Assembly: GCA_033065855.1 (NCBI GenBank)
Contig: JAVXUO010002557.1
Location: 62,001-126,000 of the forward strand
Length of the DNA: 64,000 bases
Direction: 5' to 3'
Source of the DNA: Escallonia rubra
Taxonomy: Eukaryota > Streptophyta > Magnoliopsida > Escalloniales > Escalloniaceae
Positions 35,901-47,937 of the stretch are shown here, piece after piece; within the stretch, counting starts at the first letter, position 1; each line of letters opens with the position of its first letter. The notes under the pieces are model-generated. The model saw only the letters and a program-made list of their open reading frames with translations, made no database searches and was not told the DNA's origin. Made by a program: the position numbers and the translations under genes.

Positions 35901-38900
35901 TCTTTTAAGTTCATAGAAATATAAAATAGTTTTCCAAGAAGAGAACTGTCTGCACTCACCATATCAATATATAAATGCTGTCTTTCAGGGCAGTGATTGC
36001 AATCCGGCAAAGAAATATAAGTTTGTCTCAAATAAAAGGTAGGAGCGTTTAAAATGATATGGAAGTTAATTTAATACCAATTTGGAGCAGTACTTGCAAC
36101 AACATACTCGTTCTCCCTTCTTGTCTCTGGTTTAAATTAAAGGTTGGGGGCACGGGTCCATAATCAGTAGGTTCTGCAGATTCAGCAGTTGCCTTAGCTA
36201 CCTGATACCACACAATGGTCACCCTTTCTCTCAATACGTATTCATAAGGCATACTCATCAATCTTGGATACAAGGCTGAAGTAAGGTTTCAATGCAACCT
36301 TTTAGTAAATTGCGACTCCCACGTCCCAAGCCAAAACATTGAAGCCAGACCAAGAGCAAGAGGAAAACCCATAAAATGTTTCAAGGTCGACCTCTGTATT
36401 CTAACCATTAACTGATTGGTTGAAGTTCCATTGCAGATTAGCTCAAAGCTGCATAAGTGATCAAATCCCAGGTAAACACACCAAGCCATCCAAGATCATC
36501 AGACATCCTAGAGCCTGTTAGAAATTAAATTGGCTACGCACAAGTATCATGAAACTCCTTAAGTTATGAATGCAAATACAAGAATAAATTAAGAAACTTC
36601 GGTATATGATTCTAATAACAAGGCCCCCTATATTGCAGTCTTGTAAGGGTGGAGTCAAATACAGCTACCTAGTGACTTAATACTTAGTAGCCACAGGCAC
36701 ATTAGCACGCTGGTAATCAGAAGAAAATAAGCAAGTCAAAACAAAGATTTTAATTACACTTCCATTAAAGGTCAAGTCAACTTAGCATCAGATGTGCTTG
36801 TGGCTATGGTAAAGGCCATTAAAAGTACAAAGAGAAACTCACAATCACAAATGGCACTTTGGAACTGCTAGCATCAGCCGTAAAAAATTGTGATTTCTCC
36901 CACCATTCATACCAACTAAACCAGTAAAAACAGAACATTAGATTACAGACTGCATAAAGTTAAAGTCAAGAAAATAAAGGAAGTTTTGCACTCACGATTT
37001 TTCTACTGCACTTGGGGAATACTGCTTCGCCATTTGACGAGCGAGATGTTTCTTCTCACCAAAAGGAGTTTCTGGGTCAATAAAATCCTCAGGGTTTTCT
37101 TCTTCCGCTTCCCTCTTTACATTCTTCTTTTTACCTACTTTTGAAACACTAGACACTTGTGCCTTAAATGCAGATAAACCAAGTGAATCAAGCACTGATA
37201 GTTTAACAAATACAAAAAAGCTAAAATTTAAAATTTTCCTTTTGTTAGCAATGTCCAAGGCGAGGTAAGGGTAGACAGAGATTATAATGGGAGAAGTAGT
37301 GAGAGGAGTTGATTGCTAAGATCTAATAAAAGACATATACTTAGATAAGGGAGAAGAATGAAGAGAAGAAAAGGGTCCATGTGACCCAACTACTTTAGGA
37401 CAGAGGCATTGAGGACAAAGGCTAATATGATGGTGACACCATAACAGAATCATTGACACCAAAGGTTAACTTTTCTGAGAAATGGTTGGTATCAAGCTTT
37501 ACCTGAAGTTTTGCTGCTTCTGCTTTTTGTGCAGCCTTAAGTTTCTTAAGTTCTTTCTCTCTTGCCTACAGAGAAACAAGAGAAATGATTCACAAAGAAA
37601 TACACAGACCACAACAGCAGTGCATACAAGTGGCAAAACAACATGCCTGACTGAAAATAGTAACCAAGAGAAAAAATGTACGAACAAAGAGTTCAGCCGC
37701 TCGCATATGTCCACTTACAGAACTTCATAGGTACTACCCCAGCACAAGGTGAGGAGTTTGTAGAAGCAGATGGACTCAAATACAGGAATGGAGGCATTTG
37801 GAGCTAATTTTTCTTACGTTTTAGGGTATGTAACAAAAGATTAAAGAAAGAATGACTGGGTATTGAAGGTTTGGCGAGTGGCTTCTGTGGGGAGTGCTAT
37901 GGCCATGGCTAATGTGCCATCTAGGCTCCTCAATTGAAAGAAAGGCTACTATGGTACAGGCCAAGTAAAATCTACTCCCCCTCCCCCCATTTTTAAATCC
38001 ACACACACACACAGAGGCAGACGGGGGCCCCTAGAAGCTTCTAAAATATAAAGGACCCCTATGATTAGACTTGAACATGAAAGAAGCTGCTTACGATGAA
38101 CTCTATAAACATGACATTCAGGAATGTGGCCTCTTTTTTGAACTGACAGTTTAGTGGGTGCTATTCAACTATGGAAAGAAAGAGAGAAATGACCCATATC
38201 TGATCCAGCTAATTGTTTGAATCTAAGGTTAACCAGACTACAGGGAAATGGCTTAACGCTATCAGTAGAATGGTAGACTCTAGGCAGCAGCATCCCATCA
38301 TGCAAAAGAAAACCTAAAACATGACTTTACAGAGGGCCATCGTGCACAAGGTTCCCATCAAATTGGGGTTGGATGCACAGCCTTACCCATGTAACCCAAT
38401 TCCTTTGCCTCCTGGTCACAATCGAGCAAACTTGTCACTGCACCAAGTCCTCCACATAATTATTCTTCCAGTCAAATGGGGTTGGAGCAAAGCTATGTAC
38501 ACCTGAAGTATGCAAAGAATATCTAACCAGAAAAAAGCTAAGGTACCCAAAGATCCAATAAGGACCCGCCAAACAAAACCATCCAACCGCGGGTAGAAGG
38601 CTACCAAAACTACAGCACACACTGGCATAATTCATCTAAAAAACTAGAAACGCCACGGTTGAGATAGGGGATTCCACCCTGAGGCACAAAAAATCCTCCG
38701 GATTCAAAAACAATAAAAGATGGATATATTGACGTCGGGTTAGATATTTCAGGCTTAACCGCTTAAGCATATATGGACACTCATACCTGAAACGCTGTAG
38801 TGTGGGCTCTCATGTGTCATTTTACTTGGCTTAGGATATGTCCCGTAACATCTATGCTTGCCATAAAGATTACGAAGCTCAGTTGGTCATGTTTCAATCT

Positions 38901-40284
38901 GTGCAAAGCATGTAGTCATCCAAAGCAGGCCATAGGAAGGTATAGGGCCCTGCCATTTTTTCGCTCAGCATTCTTCTCTTCCTTCCCTTCTTATGGTGGT
39001 TATGAGTGAATCTAATACGGAGATATTAGTATTTGCTTTTTAAGACTTATCTACTCGATTTCGCATCATCTGCGCTCTTTCTTTTCCAAAAAGTAAATTA
39101 TAGCAAAGTGACACCAATAGCAGTTCACCGGTGTAGGGAAAAAGTATCAGCTGCCTCTTATCTTTCTCAACTGCGACATAGGCGTTCAGCATATCCCATA
39201 AACAGTCCCCTCTATGATGATCCCAATTTCTTAATTTTCAAATTTGCAGAGCTAGCAACAAAATCTAGAAGCAAGGCCTACAATCAACCCAAAATCTGAA
39301 GCTTCAAATTGATTTCCCGTTGCTTTCAGAAAAAGTTTACAATCAACAATATCCTGGCAATGCAACAAACAACGAGTAGAGATTGCTATGGACCAAGCCT
39401 TAATTACGTTACTTTGGTAAATAAGTGTCTCCTCAGAACAATTTTGCAAACTGCTTTCTCAACATCTCAATAGTTGCATGGATATATTCTCAAAAGACTC
39501 CCAAGACTTAATAGAGTTGCCTTTTTTTAGGAACCCGCCTTCAAAAGTACAGCCATATGGGTGAAAAGAGCATTAAAGTTTTGAGATCTACTTTGTGCAG
39601 CAATGCACGAGCCCCAAAAGTTCAATACTATTTGCACCCTATTATATTGTGCCCCCAAAATTGGAAAGCCACTTATTTTTGCGTCAAAGAAAAACACAAA
39701 TATTTCAGCTTTACCATCGAAATAGTCAACAAATATGAATCGAAATAAAAAAAATTACAGGAGCAGTTTATTAAGTACGAGAAACTGTAAACTCTCGCAC
39801 CTTTTCTTCTTTCTTTTTCTTCTTTTCGAGGTCTTCAACCTGCAGTTGCACTTCCGGCCCCGCCTACAAATTCAAGAAGTAAAAATCAGTCCAGGCAAAT
39901 TAAACCCTACTATAAAGCTCTTAAGCGCACAATACGGGCAATCAATGTATTGAAAAGCACATAAGCGAAACGAATGACGCTCTTTCCAAACCTAGTATCC
40001 TGATTTAACTTATTCCAATTACAATCAAACAAATGAAACATGAACAAACGGCTTCCGTATGTACCACGAATTCACAGAAACAAAACCAAAAAAGAAAAAA
40101 CAAGAAGATTTCAACCAAGTAAGATTGACGCAAAAAAAAAAACAAGATTTCAACTAAGTACAATTCACGCAAACCTTTAAAAAAAACAACAACAACAACA
40201 AGATTTCAACCAAGTACGATTAATCAGAGCAATGTCTCCAAGAAACATGGAGGGCGTGAAACGTGTTCAAAGGTAACTCACCAT
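23997..40284 (-). CDS. VALRS: Valyl-tRNA synthetase
   Basis: Twenty-one exons join without a phase error into 1054 aa: 40284-40282, 39863-39801, 37565-37503, 37162-36996, 36915-36843, 35164-35099, 35012-34929, 33336-33259, 33136-33053, 32928-32849, 32174-32117, 32033-31731, 31643-31473, 31247-31048, 28970-28568, 28474-28223, 28129-27629, 27277-27171, 26886-26787, 25044-24896 and 24156-23997. It charges tRNA-Val with valine. The class I signatures are present: HIGH at 135-138 (in [15 protein letters not shown]) and KMSKS at 646-650. The CP1 editing domain lies between them ([15 protein letters not shown]). The anticodon-binding domain ([13 protein letters not shown] onward) and a C-terminal coiled coil follow. 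The N-terminus has the Lys/Glu-rich EKKKKKEEK extension typical of plant cytosolic ValRS. The first coding exon holds only the ATG. Arabidopsis uses one gene for the cytosolic and mitochondrial enzymes. Confidence 0.96.
29688..30213. repeat. Exact 263-bp tandem duplication
   Basis: Positions 29688-29950 and 29951-30213 read the same throughout by eye. The unit starts in the flanking intron (AACCACGTACC), includes the 9-bp target site and continues into the left part of the MULE-like insert, so the duplication came after the insertion. Confidence 0.92.
29706..30757. mobile_element. MULE-like non-autonomous insertion in a ValRS intron
   Basis: It is bounded by identical 9-mers CCTTAACCC at 29697-29705 and 30758-30766, the size of a Mutator-like target duplication. 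The ends are weakly inverted: TAAGAACCACGGATTC on the left and, in reverse complement, CTATGAAGCACAGGTGCGG on the right. Both subterminal parts are rich in GGTGCGG/GATACGG repeats. The interior includes a CT-rich and GCC-rich block (30370-30600) that is open on both strands but unrecognised. It lies in the intron between exons 28970-28568 and 31247-31048 and leaves both splice sites untouched. Confidence 0.6.
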
Positions 40285-41572
40285 ATTGTGTTTTGTTGCG
40301 GAGGCGAGGATCGGCGGCGGATATCGGAAGTGTGGAGATGTGCGGAGGAAGTTAACACGGCTGTTCTAAAACCCTAATCAACTGGTCCAGTCTTGTTACT
40401 CTTAACTCGCTCTAGTCTGCGTTTAACGTAAGGGAAGGATCAGATTCGGGTCGGTTTTTGTTACCGTATCTTTATGCTTGTTTTAATAGGAAATTTTTTT
40501 TCTTTCAATATTTTTGTGTTATTTTTTCCTCTCAGTTGCAATGTTTGACTTTTTTTTTTCCTGATGCAAAGTGATTTTATTCATCAATATTCTGTACATA
40601 TCTGAGCATAGTTAGCATTAAAAATTCTGGTGCTTCCTCCATTATGCAATCTTTATGAATGCCGGTGAGAATTTGCTTCGTATTTTTCACCACGACGTAA
40701 TATTTAATAAATTATCGTCAATATTACTAAAGTTGTAACCACCGCCAGAGATACCCCTTTAAGTGTATTCACGGATTTAAGTTTATACTAGTTTTGATCA
40801 CGTACGTTACACACGGGAGCAACAACTGTTAAAGTACTAATCGGAAGATTTCGAATTTGTATGCCTAATAAAAGTAGCAATATTGGTAGTGACAAAAAAA
40901 ATAATTAAAAAATCTTCCACTTTTTTATATGAGTTGTCCTACCAATTTTGGTCGTTAAAAATGAAATTGAGTAATTATTGCTAGTTTTTAGCAACAAATG
41001 AATATGAAAAATAATATATGAAAGGATATAAATACTCTGTCTCAACTAATAAAAATAACAGTGATAATTCTTACTATAATAACTCGTGTATTGAGATTTG
41101 TATTGCGCAATGCCACCAAGAAAATAGTAAGGATGTGTAGCAAATAATTAAAAGTAAAACGGGTGAGTCAACTATATATATAAACTTGTAATGAAATAAA
41201 AAAAAAAGGGAGATCATCTTAGTTTAGAGGGAAAAAACTGATAAATAATATCAATCTTCTCTAAACATTTAAAATACATAGAGACTTAGTTTTGGCAGAA
41301 TATTATGAATTAATGAAATTGCAAAAATATAAATATAAATTTAAATGGGACATATTGACATAGAAGAGAGGTAAAAATAAAATTAATTTAATTGGTTGAA
41401 TTTCAAATGGTAAAAAGGAATTCAAATCGAGAGAAAAAATAGATCCAAATAATTATTACAAAGTTGAATAAATTCAAAATACTTTCAAAAAGTCAAAATA
41501 GGAAAGTTCACGAGGCGAGGTAAGAGAGCGTACACGTGAGAAGTGATGTGGTCATTTTCTCCCAATTTCAGC

Positions 41573-41577
<5 letters not shown>

Positions 41578-41625
<48 letters not shown>
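41578..41625. repeat. (AT)n microsatellite
   Basis: About 24 uninterrupted AT units. Confidence 0.95.
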
Positions 41626-41626
<1 letters not shown>

Positions 41627-41739
41627 GAGTTGATCCGTTGATAACGCGGGCAAAATAGAAGAAGTTGACAACGCGATCTGGTCGTCGAAATGATGGACGG
41701 CCCATATCTTTTTTTTTTTTTTAAATTGTCAGACCTCCC

Positions 41740-41898
41740 CTACACAGTGTAGCGGACATAATTTTTTTACCAAATTGCCCCTCCCATGTCGTCTGCTACA
41801 CTGTGTAGCGGACGACTTTTTGCCTGACAATTGTCACATCTTGTCCACGTGTAATATCTTGTCCCCCACAATTGTTGTCTACTACACAGTTTGGCGGA
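41740..41898. repeat. Thrice-repeated CTACACAGTGTAGCGGA motif
   Basis: CTACACAGTGTAGCGGAC occurs at 41740, the complementary-core form CTACACTGTGTAGCGGAC at 41796, and a decayed CTACACAGTTTGGCGGA at 41882. The core CTACACWGTGTAG is an inverted repeat. It lies 560-720 bp before the FAR1-like ATG and may belong to the same element. Confidence 0.6.
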
Positions 41899-42457
41899 TC
41901 ACTTGGCATATATACTCCAAAAGTGTCATAATTCCCATCTATTTTTCCATTTTCATCTACTTGAGATCCACTTGATTCCATTTTCAGCTCCCTTCAAGTT
42001 TCAAGTAACACTTGTTTCAAGCTTCACTCAAGCAAGATAAGTTTGTGAATGGTGAAATTTTCTTTATGAGTTGAATGATGAATTTATTTTGTATTTTTAT
42101 GGATATATAAATTTTTTTGGGTTTATGTTTGTTATATTCATCAAATCAATTTTTATTTGTGACGTTCAAGAAATTAATTTGTTAACTTCAAAAAATTTAT
42201 TATAATTAAATTCGAATTTTTTGAGATTATGTTTGTTGTATTTTTGCATGCTAAATTTGTCTATTCATCTTAGTAATTTTAATTTGTTATGTTCAAGAAA
42301 TTAATAATTGTTAAATTGAAGATACTTTTGAGATTATGTTTGATATATTTGTCATGCTAAATTGGTCTATTCATCGAGGTAATTTTGATTTGATATGTTC
42401 AAGAAACACCATTTGATAGTTAAGTGTAATCTATTTCTACATAGATTTTGTTTCACA

Positions 42458-43307
42458 ATGTCCGATTTCGTTTCAAGCTCCAACACCCCAGTAGATGCTA
42501 GTAATCCGTATCTAAGAAGAACATTTCAAACATTGGAGAAAGTCGAATGATGTTTTCGAGTGTATTCATTAAGAGTTGGATTTGGCATTAGAATAAAAAT
42601 TACAAGAACAAGCAACATAACAAAAAATATATGTTCTCGCTTATACGAGTGTCATAGGAGCAGACACCCACTACAAAAATAAGACCCATGTCGGTAATGA
42701 TGATAGTGATGACGAAATAGGATATACGCGGAAAAGACGTGACTTCTTTGCGCGCACGGATTGCCGGGTCAAGATGTTCGGAAGTCATGAACCCAAGCAA
42801 GGTCATTGGCTTATCATTAGCTTGGAATTGGCACACAATCACCTGTTAGTAACTCATTCTAAGGTGAGTCAGATCCATCAACACAAGAAGATGGGTAAGG
42901 TTACAAGGAGCTTGATTCACACAATGAGCAATACGCGGATAGGACCTACCGACATTGTTAATGTTCTTGCTGAACAGGCTGGAGGAATTCATAATCTAAA
43001 CTTTAACACGACAGACGTTCGTAACGTGGTCCGAACCCAAAGACGAGTTGCGTATGACATCAATGATGCTTAATTCATAATGAGCCTATTGAAGCAGATG
43101 CAGATGGAGAACCCACAATTTACCTTCGATTATAAACTTGACGACGAACATCGAGTTTCCACAATTTTTTGGGACGAAAGTCATTTGAGACTTGCTTATA
43201 AGCATTTTGGAGATGTTGTGACTTTCGACACCATATACCGTACCAACAAGTACTCTATGTCATTCGCTCTTTTCACAGGCGTCAATTATCATTACCACTT
43301 TACCTAA
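42458..43307 (+). pseudogene. Decayed FAR1/FRS-MULE-type protein
   Basis: From ATG at 42458 broken frames spell a FAR1-type DNA-binding domain: SLRVGFGIRIK at about 42560, then RRDFFARTDCRVKMF and GHWLIISLELAHNHLL. A spacer follows, then the start of the MULE transposase domain at about 43205 (FGDVVTFDTIYRTNKY, which includes the first catalytic Asp region). Stops occur at about 42548 and 43072. The sequence ends at TAA 43305-43307, before the rest of the catalytic domain and the SWIM finger. The family includes both domesticated transcription factors and MULE transposases. With this decay I cannot tell which it was. Confidence 0.75.
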
Positions 43308-43330
43308 GAATGAATATATATATATATATA

Positions 43331-45872
43331 TGATGTCAAGAAAAGTGGGTTCGTACCTACGTGGAGGTGCCACAAAGGTTGCAGTCTGAGTCAGCTTCCA
43401 AGTATACAAAGTGAGAGACAGTGAAGGCGAAGTAAGGGCAGAGAGCAAGACTTCCCAGACAGGCCGTGAGGAGTGACAGTGCTGCAAAGATAAGGTTGAG
43501 AAGAACAGGGCCGGCAGTCGACAGTCCAAGTCAAGGTCCAAGTCGGGGTCCAATGCTACGGTCCAAAGTTAAGTTTATCTCTCTAGAATCCAAGAGCTCC
43601 CAAATTCTAGAGTGAGAAAGTGATTTTGTAAGAATGAGCCAAAAGTCCAAAAAGTCCACTATTTATAGGCAAAGGTATGCATGTGTCATATAATGCCATA
43701 TGTCGTCCCCTGGGAGTGACACGTCATAAGGGGGTCCGAAAATATCGGTTTTCCATTTGACTGCCAATTTCCAAATTCACGTTGCCTGTCCCACACAGCG
43801 TCGCTCTACCTGTCTGAGAAAACTAACCGCACCATGACAGCATGATCAGAGTAAACCAGTTGCCCCAGCCACCGCCTTTACTGAATCCCACAAGCGTTAA
43901 GAGACGCGATGAGAACCTGCCAGCGGTGAGGGTTGCCCCTGTAGCCAACTACCAAGCAGACTAAGCGCGATGCCCTCCAAAGACCTGTTCCCGTCCCGGA
44001 GTGACCCGGGGGTCATCGTCTTGGGGCCGCCGACAATCACCGGTAACATGAGTGGACATGGTCGCAGCTCAGTGCCTAGTGTCATGCAAATCACCCAGAC
44101 GGTGATAACTTTGTGGTAATAAGCCTATTCTGCTGCGAAGGGTCCTCGTGCCGGAGCACTACGAGCGGAGCCCTCCGGAAGCATGTAATATGATTGTGGC
44201 GCATGGGCGGTGCCTACAGCACAAGACATTGATTGTGGCGCATGGGCGTGGTGCCTACATCACGAGACATCGATTGTGGCGTGTGGGCGTGACGATGACC
44301 GTCGCGAGACAATACCTGGTGCTGAGGCACATATCATGGAAGTGGCGCATGGGCGCGGCGACGAACATCGCGGAGATAATACTTGGTGTCGGGGGCACGT
44401 ATCATAAAAGCGGCACACCGGCGCGACAACGAGCGTCGCAGAGACAATACTTGGTGCCGGGGCACGTATCATGAGAATGACGCACGGGCGCGGCGACGAA
44501 CGTCGCAGAGACAATACTTGGTGTCGGGGGCACGTATCATGACAGTGGCGCACCGGCGCGGTGACGAGCGTCGTGGAGACAATACTTGGTGCGGGGGCAC
44601 GTATCATGAGAATGACGCACGGGCATGGCAACGAACGTCGTGGAGACAATACTTAGTGTCGGGGGCACGTATCATGACAGTGGCACACTGGCGCGGAGAC
44701 AATACTTGGTGTCAGGGGCACGTATCATGACAATGGCGCACGGGCGCGGCGATGAACGTCGAGGAACAATACTTGGTGCCGGGGGCACGTATCACGAGAA
44801 TGACGCACGGGCGCGGCGACGAACATCGCGGAATAATACTTGGTGCCGGGGGAACGTATGATGAGAATGGCGCATGGGCGCGGTGACGAGCATCGCGGAG
44901 ACGGCTCATGGGCGCACTTCGGGTGTCCCGGAGACGGGGCGTGAGCCAAGTATGCATGTTATACCAAAATAATAAGTGTGATGTTTAGTAATGACAAAGT
45001 CGGGAATGATGATACGCGGTCGTTGGCGACGAGTCATTCGGCGGAACCGCGAGACTTTGGGCAATGGGCATCGCGGGAGAGGTGCGCGGTCGCTGGTGAC
45101 AGACGACAGACATCGCGAGGTTGATGTACGAACGTCCGCAAACATCGCGGAGGTGCAAAGACTCGAGAAAACAAGTGCGCGCAGGAGGGGAGGCCATAGG
45201 CAAAAAATGAGGGGAAGGCCAAGGCCAAAGCCCCTGGGAGGCCAAGGCCGACCCTATGGGTGGCCAAGGCCAAATGGCCAACTCCTATGAAGGGAGGCCA
45301 AGGCCACTCCCCCTTTCAGTGAACTTCAGGCGCGCCGACAGTAGGTGTTTTGATGGGCAATGAAGAATCCAAAAGTTGAGTTATGACGAACGTGTTGCTG
45401 TGAGTCGTACCCACGTGACGAACAAGGTGCCAAAGTCACTTATGAAGCGTACAAAGCGAAAAAAGTGCGAAATGGACTTTGTGCGAAAAATGAAGAACCG
45501 GGGGGGGAAAGGCCAAGGTCAACCCCCCGTGGAGGCCGAGGCCCTTGGGGGAGGCCGAGGCCGACCCCATGGGGTTGGCCAAGGCCTCTGTCCCTTGACC
45601 ACACCGCTCCGGTTGCGCCGTCAATCGACATTTTTTGTGAAAAGGTGTTCGGGTGGTCTCGGTGTGATGATCATGCTACCATGCGTGACATCAACGTAAA
45701 ATAATTGGTGACTAAGTCGCACGTCCTTTTTGCGAAAAATACACGTGACTTGGGCGAGCGCACTTTGACCGGTCCGATGCGTTGGAAAAATGACCGTTGA
45801 ATCTGTCGACGTGTTTTCGCGAAGCGGGACCCCTAGTGAGCCCTTGGGTCCGACCAAGATAGGTTGGGAACA
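43331..45872 (+). mobile_element. Solo LTR, family A (copy 2)
   Basis: This stretch starts TGATGTCAAGAAAAG and ends GATAGGTTGGGAACA. It is homologous to copy 1 at 1144-2579 and in the same orientation. It is longer (2.5 kb against 1.4 kb) mainly because of an internal minisatellite. ATATA sits on each side (43326-43330 and 45873-45877), a possible 5-bp target duplication, but in an AT repeat. A TATA-like box CTATTTATAGG lies at 43659-43669. No primer-binding site or coding sequence is attached, so it is a solo LTR. Confidence 0.78.
44190..44910 (+). repeat. About 67-bp minisatellite inside LTR copy 2
   Basis: Roughly ten GC-rich units each contain ACAATACTTGGTG, GGGGCACGTATCATGA and CGGCGACGAACGTCG in that order. 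Unit length varies between about 60 and 68 bp. Open frames here on both strands are repeat artefacts. Confidence 0.9.
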
Positions 45873-47937
45873 ATATATATATAATTAGATGTATTTTTCC
45901 TTAAATCAAACCATGCATCGTTCTTATTGTCCTTAACTCTACCTAAGAATGAAAATATTATGAATACAAAAAGCAATTAAAACACCAATATAAGAAGTCA
46001 AAAACATAGCGATGCATGTTCATTTAGACGGAGAAGCCAATTGGTCGCAATATTGTTTTACTCCTGCGAAATGTTCTTATAATAATGTGTTCACATTTTA
46101 ATTTGGATGATTCTTCGACGTAGTTAATAGTCTAAAGTACGTTTACGTTTGTGTAATTTTGAATATTGTTCAAATGTTATTATTAAATAACATTATACTT
46201 AGGTGATGAAAATATAAGTACCCTGTTTCACCTACTTTGACTTCTTAAGATAAGATCTTAGGTCCGCCACTAGTTTAGCAAACTTAATCATTGAGTCAGC
46301 TTTTAGAGTCAATTGTACAAGGGTTAACTACATAACTGCAGATGTCATTACCATTCCCAGTTCTCATCGGTCGCTGTCTCTATCTCACTCGCTCATTGCT
46401 GCCGATAGTAATGGCGAACGTCGCCTGAAGCACCACTTTACGAACCAAAAGCCAAATGACAGAGAGCACCATTTCTTGGAATTTAGCCAAACAACTCTGA
46501 TCGGATGTGCCATTCCCTGATGCTTGCTAGTGTGAGTTTCACTTGCTGAAATTCCCAATCATATCTACAAATAGTATGCTTTAGCGACTACTTATCACAT
46601 CCAGTTAATAAAATGTCTGATGACAAACAATTTAAGCGAAAACTTTTTTCCAACAGGCCTTACATAAATAATCAATATAATGGCATATTAAATCGTTCTC
46701 TTCGATAAAAAAAAGAACTGCAGTACACAAAAAAGTTTACCACAGTATGAGTGAAACTACAATGGTAATAAAAAGCTCTTAATAATCTACATCATACTAT
46801 TTATAAAAGTAGGAATGTTGTAAATCATTTATGGACGATTTTGTCTTCCGTTAATTACGTTAATAACACTCTTACCTTTCCTTTACGACTCCGTTTTAAA
46901 TTTGGTTGAAATTATATGAACACTGGATAATGAATCTATTCTAAATATTGAGAAATAAAAAGTGTGATGAAAAAGAAATCCCTTTATTACTCCCTTTTTT
47001 ATTTGGTCGAAGTGAAATAAACATTGGATAATTAATTGGGTAATAAGAATTGTGATTTTTTTTCCTTTGCATCTTTAGGTTAACAAACAATAAATTAATT
47101 GAAAAGATGGAAAAAAAAGAAACCGAGAGACATGAAAAATCACTTAAGAAACAAAAAATTGTTGAAAAAAAAATGAAAAACAGGGTTTGTATATGCATCA
47201 AAAATTGAAAAAAAAATCAAGGCTTAAATATGGCGCCAATTTGAATTAAAAATCTGTCATGTTATTGCAGTTGAAGATCAGGTGCTTTGCATAATGTACA
47301 ACATTTTGCATAATGTACAACATTTTGCATAATGTACAACATTCTTACTTTGAAATGCAAAGTACAATCTGGTCTTGAAAATTACAAATTTAAATGTATA
47401 CCATAAACCAATGCAACAGATTACAAAAACAAAAATGTAGATTCATTCTTTTAATTTCTCCATTTACTTTTATTTTCAGGAGCATCATCAAACATATCTT
47501 TAATCCAGAAGCCTACAAAGAAGATTTTCAAACACTGAACCAACCACAATTGTGAACATCAAATATGCATTTCTTCTAAAACAAGTAAAAAAAAAAAAAA
47601 AAAAAAAAACGTAACTGAATTATATTATTTTGATCCAAAAAAAAAACTAATTATATCATCTCAAAAATTCTATCAACCACATCCTCAAGTAACGTACGCA
47701 CTCCGTGCTAGTACCTAAAAAAAGGCACCAAAATCCAAGGGATCCTACACTGAATAGTGAATATCAAGTCAATTCCATAAACAGTTGGTGGAGAGACAAA
47801 ATGGCCTTGTGTTTGGTAGGGTTAAGTTTGTATATATGCCCATTGCATCATAGCCAAAATAAGCTGGCATATGTAATATTCTTGACTTGAATGGACTACA
47901 GCAAACAGAGCATTATTTGACTCCTGTCACAGATTGC
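45873..47937. other. Gene-free stretch before the UGT85 cluster
   Basis: AT-rich sequence with no recognised gene. It contains the triplicated 19-mer at 47286-47342 and an A run at about 47586-47609. Confidence 0.6.
47286..47342. repeat. Three perfect 19-bp tandem units
   Basis: The unit is TTTGCATAATGTACAACAT, repeated three times without a mismatch at 47286-47304, 47305-47323 and 47324-47342. Confidence 0.95.

Larger units (their letters stand above)
40369..42457. other. Gene-free stretch left of the FAR1-like pseudogene
   Basis: The first part should contain the promoter of the leftward ValRS gene. The rest is strongly AT-rich. A dinucleotide repeat (AT)n occupies 41578-41625. From 41740 to 41900 a palindromic motif recurs (separate entry). 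No gene was recognised. Confidence 0.6.

Noticed and set aside
44190..44910. Regularly spaced repeats resembling a CRISPR array
   Set aside because: The whole unit repeats with gradual divergence, there are no unique spacers, and the setting is plant nuclear LTR DNA.
44148..44957. Several long Arg/His-rich open frames on both strands
   Set aside because: They are produced by the 67-bp LTR minisatellite. The units repeat at DNA level and no protein family is seen.
46860..47075. Approximate 110-bp duplication around ACACTGGATAATGAAT and ACATTGGATAATTAAT
   Set aside because: Similarity is limited to AT-rich words and a single shared block, too weak to claim a repeat.
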